Assembly (NCBI GenBank): GCA_003640645.1
Contig: QGHH01000039.1
Span: 4,934 to 38,866 of the forward strand
Direction of reading: 5' to 3'
DNA length: 33,933 nt
DNA from: Fredinandcohnia aciditolerans
GTDB taxonomy: Bacteria > Bacillota > Bacilli > Bacillales > Bacillaceae_L
The stretch's first letter is position 1. Every line of letters begins with the position of its first letter. The notes under the pieces were generated by a model, which saw only the letters and a program-made list of their open reading frames with translations, searched no databases and was not told the origin of the DNA. Below, piece after piece: positions 32,323 to 33,933 of the stretch. The position numbers were made by a program, and so were the translations under genes.

Positions 32323-33207
32323 TTAGTTATTTATGATATGAAAAAACTTATATTTAATATTCGGTGTATAGGCAGTTGAATCATAATAGGACCAATACCT
32401 CATCCTACTGTTTTGGGATTGTGCATTAACAAGTGGATTACCTGCAATATCCTTCGCCACAACAATTGTATTGTGATTAAAACGCCCATCTCCTTCAAAG
32501 TCATAGCAAATGATATCACCCAATAAAAGCTCTCTAGGCGAGGAAACTTCTTTTGCTTGAAGGCCTTTTTGTGATCCACTTAAATACAATCTCAAGGCAT
32601 TCGCAACAGTCCAGCTATAACTCCAATTATTATTTTGCATCCACCACCCTTTATTACGATTCGGATATCCATACATCGGCGCGCCCCCAGCACGGAGACA
32701 TTGCGAAATAAAATTCGTACAATTATCTTCGAACTTTTTGTATTTGGGGTTGTAGTCATTCCACCATCGCTCCGCGTATTGAACTGCAGCAAGTCGGTTA
32801 TATTTAAAATCCAGATTGCGTTCTTCTTGGGTTTCACGATCCATAACTTCATGATAGGTGTCTATTTCTTTTGGAACCTCTTCATCACTAATTAATTTAT
32901 TAAATGTAAATACAGCCTTTCTTTCTTCACAGTGCTCTTCAATGTAAAGATTTTTATTCTGGCGAATTAAATATTGTGAATGAACAATATAATTGAGATG
33001 GACCTTTCCATCCACTTCATTTTTACTGATGATTTGGCCGTTTGTATTACATTTAACGATTTCAGCTGAACGTTTATCTAAAAGCTCTTTTTTCCTCTGA
33101 ATAAACTCAAGGTCCTTTACTGGCAAACTAACAGAAGGAACACCTCTTCGATTCCCAACTAGTAATTGTGACTTAGCCTCAATTACTTTTGCTAAAGTCG
33201 ATTTCAA
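32323..33207 (-). CDS. yhbB: YhbB-like protein with C-terminal amidase domain
   Basis: 294-residue protein. The C-terminal domain (~135-290) fits the putative amidase (amidase_6) family: NRLAAVQYAERWWNDYNPKY, DNCTNFISQCLRAGG with candidate nucleophile Cys163, GDIICYDFEGDGRFNHNTIVV with His245. The N-terminal ~130 residues are charged and without recognised domain. No signal peptide is visible, so action in the cytoplasm or mother cell is likely. The start is TTG at 33207 with GGTGGTG upstream. Position next to trmL and prkA matches yhbB of B. subtilis, which supports the name. The substrate is unknown. Confidence 0.85.
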   Translation of the reverse strand: MKSTLAKVIEAKSQLLVGNRRGVPSVSLPVKDLEFIQRKKELLDKRSAEIVKCNTNGQIISKNEVDGKVHLNYIVHSQYLIRQNKNLYIEEHCEERKAVFTFNKLISDEEVPKEIDTYHEVMDRETQEERNLDFKYNRLAAVQYAERWWNDYNPKYKKFEDNCTNFISQCLRAGGAPMYGYPNRNKGWWMQNNNWSYSWTVANALRLYLSGSQKGLQAKEVSSPRELLLGDIICYDFEGDGRFNHNTIVVAKDIAGNPLVNAQSQNSRMRYWSYYDSTAYTPNIKYKFFHIINN

Positions 33208-33399
33208 CTTCCAACACCACCTTCAGGTTGTGATATTACACCATATGTAGTAATTCGGGAAAATATTTTATTGTTTGTGTAACTGGACTTGAGTTTAGGA
33301 TTTGTATTTAAAATTAGAGTTTTTTAAAAGTAGGGAGTGTTTTAGTATTTCATCATCAATCTTTTTTGGTAGACCTTATGCTATTTTCACTTTCATAGA
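33208..33399. other. Intergenic region upstream of yhbB
   Basis: A/T-rich, no gene recognised. It should carry the yhbB promoter and leads into the right-hand tandem array. Confidence 0.5.
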
Positions 33400-33780
33400 A
33401 ACTCAGACTAGGGCTTCACCCGCCTCTTCTGTCGGAATCAACCCTCTATTTGGACTTAGACCAGGGGGCTATTTCCCTCTTCTGTTGGAATTAACCTTTA
33501 TTCGGACTCTGACTAGTGGCGTACTCGACTCTTCTGTCTAAATCAATCTACTATTCGGACTTAGACTTGGGGGCTACTTCCCTCTTCTGTCGGAATTATC
33601 CTTTATTCGGACTCTGAATAGTGGGGTACTCGACTCTTCTGTCTCAATCAATCCACTATTCGGACTTAGACCAAAGGTTACTCGCCTCTCCTGTCAGAAT
33701 CTGCTTCTCTTTCGGACACTGACTTGGTTTTTCTCAAACCTTCTGTCAGAATCACCTCTTCATTCGGACAACTATCTGTA
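33400..33780. repeat. ~52-bp tandem repeat array (right)
   Basis: The anchor TCTGTC (TCTGTT, CCTGTC variants) starts at 33428, 33481, 33533, 33586, 33638, 33690 and 33742, giving steps of 53, 52, 53, 52, 52 and 52. Units alternate between a GGGGGCTA-TTCCCTCT type and an AGTGG-GTACTCGACTCT type, a 105-bp higher-order period. Each unit holds GTCNGAAT, 8-9 nt, then ATTCGGAC, which in reverse complement has the same plan as the hairpin of the left array. A half unit precedes the first anchor. No coding function is apparent. Confidence 0.92.
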
Positions 33781-33863
33781 CCATAAAGTTCTTAGTGTTC
33801 AAATCATGCATAATCCCAAATAATTGCTTCACTAAATACAAAAAAGGATGCATCATTGAACTG

Positions 33864-33910
33864 CCCCGTAAATGTTAGACACTTAAATCTAACGTTTACG
33901 GGGTGTTTTT
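33864..33910 (+). terminator. Hairpin inside the IS end
   Basis: CCCCGTAAATGTTAGA and its complement form a long stem, followed by TGTTTTT just before the orfA start codon. It could stop transcription entering from outside the element. Confidence 0.6.
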
Positions 33911-33933
33911 ATGGCCAAATTTACAATAGAAAA
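33911..33933 (+). CDS. IS3-family transposase OrfA, 5' fragment
   Basis: ATG at 33911 opens MAKFTIE, matching the usual N-terminus of IS150-group OrfA helix-turn-helix proteins. Only seven full codons are in the window. The ribosome binding site is weak (GGGGTG), as is common in these elements. Confidence 0.6.

Larger units (their letters stand above)
33857..33933 (+). mobile_element. Left end of an IS3-family (IS150-like) insertion sequence, truncated by window
   Basis: The sequence starting TGAACTGCCCCGTAAATG resembles the terminal inverted repeat of IS150-group elements. Directly inside is an inverted repeat (33864-33879 with 33888-33903, 16 bp, one mismatch) followed by TGTTTTT, then the start of a transposase-type ORF. 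The right end and target duplication are outside the window. Confidence 0.72.

Noticed and set aside
33302-33541. Plus-strand ORF of 79 codons through the right array
   Set aside because: Composed of tandem repeat sequence, no ribosome binding site, and no family resemblance.

Overview
The window looks like chromosomal DNA of an endospore-forming, low-GC Bacillaceae species (Bacillus/Neobacillus-like). Supporting signs are strong AGGAGG-type ribosome binding sites, frequent GTG and TTG starts, a yybP-ykoY manganese riboswitch in front of a YjbE-type TerC gene, HelD, and a yhbB-trmL(cspR)-prkA-yhbH block in the order known from Bacillus subtilis. No tRNA or rRNA gene was seen.

Layout. (1) 1-5.5 kb: a 52-bp tandem repeat array at the left edge, then tag (3-methyladenine glycosylase), a small CxxC protein, helD, and a TetR/SDR pair with two matching candidate operators. 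(2) 5.5-7.7 kb: a manganese riboswitch unit (riboswitch, FbpB-like small protein, yjbE) followed by speD of the long E. coli-like class. (3) 7.8-26.7 kb: a carbohydrate utilisation locus. On the minus strand lie a LacI regulator, two LplB/LplC-type permeases, a lipoprotein binding protein, a Gfo/Idh/MocA oxidoreductase, a YesL-like DUF624 protein, a GH35 beta-galactosidase, a sulfatase, a GntR regulator and a second sulfatase. Divergently on the plus strand lie an AraC regulator and a 1601-residue, sortase-anchored PL9-type lyase. (4) 26.7-33.2 kb: the sporulation genes yhbH and prkA separated by an 18-copy 52-bp array, then a 31-residue membrane peptide, trmL and yhbB. (5) 33.2-33.9 kb: a third ~52-bp array and the left end of an IS3-family (IS150-like) element cut by the window edge.

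How the sugar genes fit together (inference): the surface lyase cleaves a uronate-containing polysaccharide. The binding protein and permeases import the acidic, probably sulfated oligosaccharides, using a shared MsmX-type ATPase encoded elsewhere. The cytoplasmic sulfatases, GH35 enzyme and NAD(P)-dependent oxidoreductase then dismantle them. LacI, GntR and AraC regulators give layered control; two identical 16-bp sites overlapping promoter -10 boxes are the likely LacI targets.

The most unusual signal is that three separate intergenic tandem arrays (1-300, 28228-29165, 33400-33780), differing in sequence, share a period of 52 bp (the third alternates 53 and 52). The middle one holds 18 copies with no net indel. 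The outer two share the same hairpin plan in opposite orientation.
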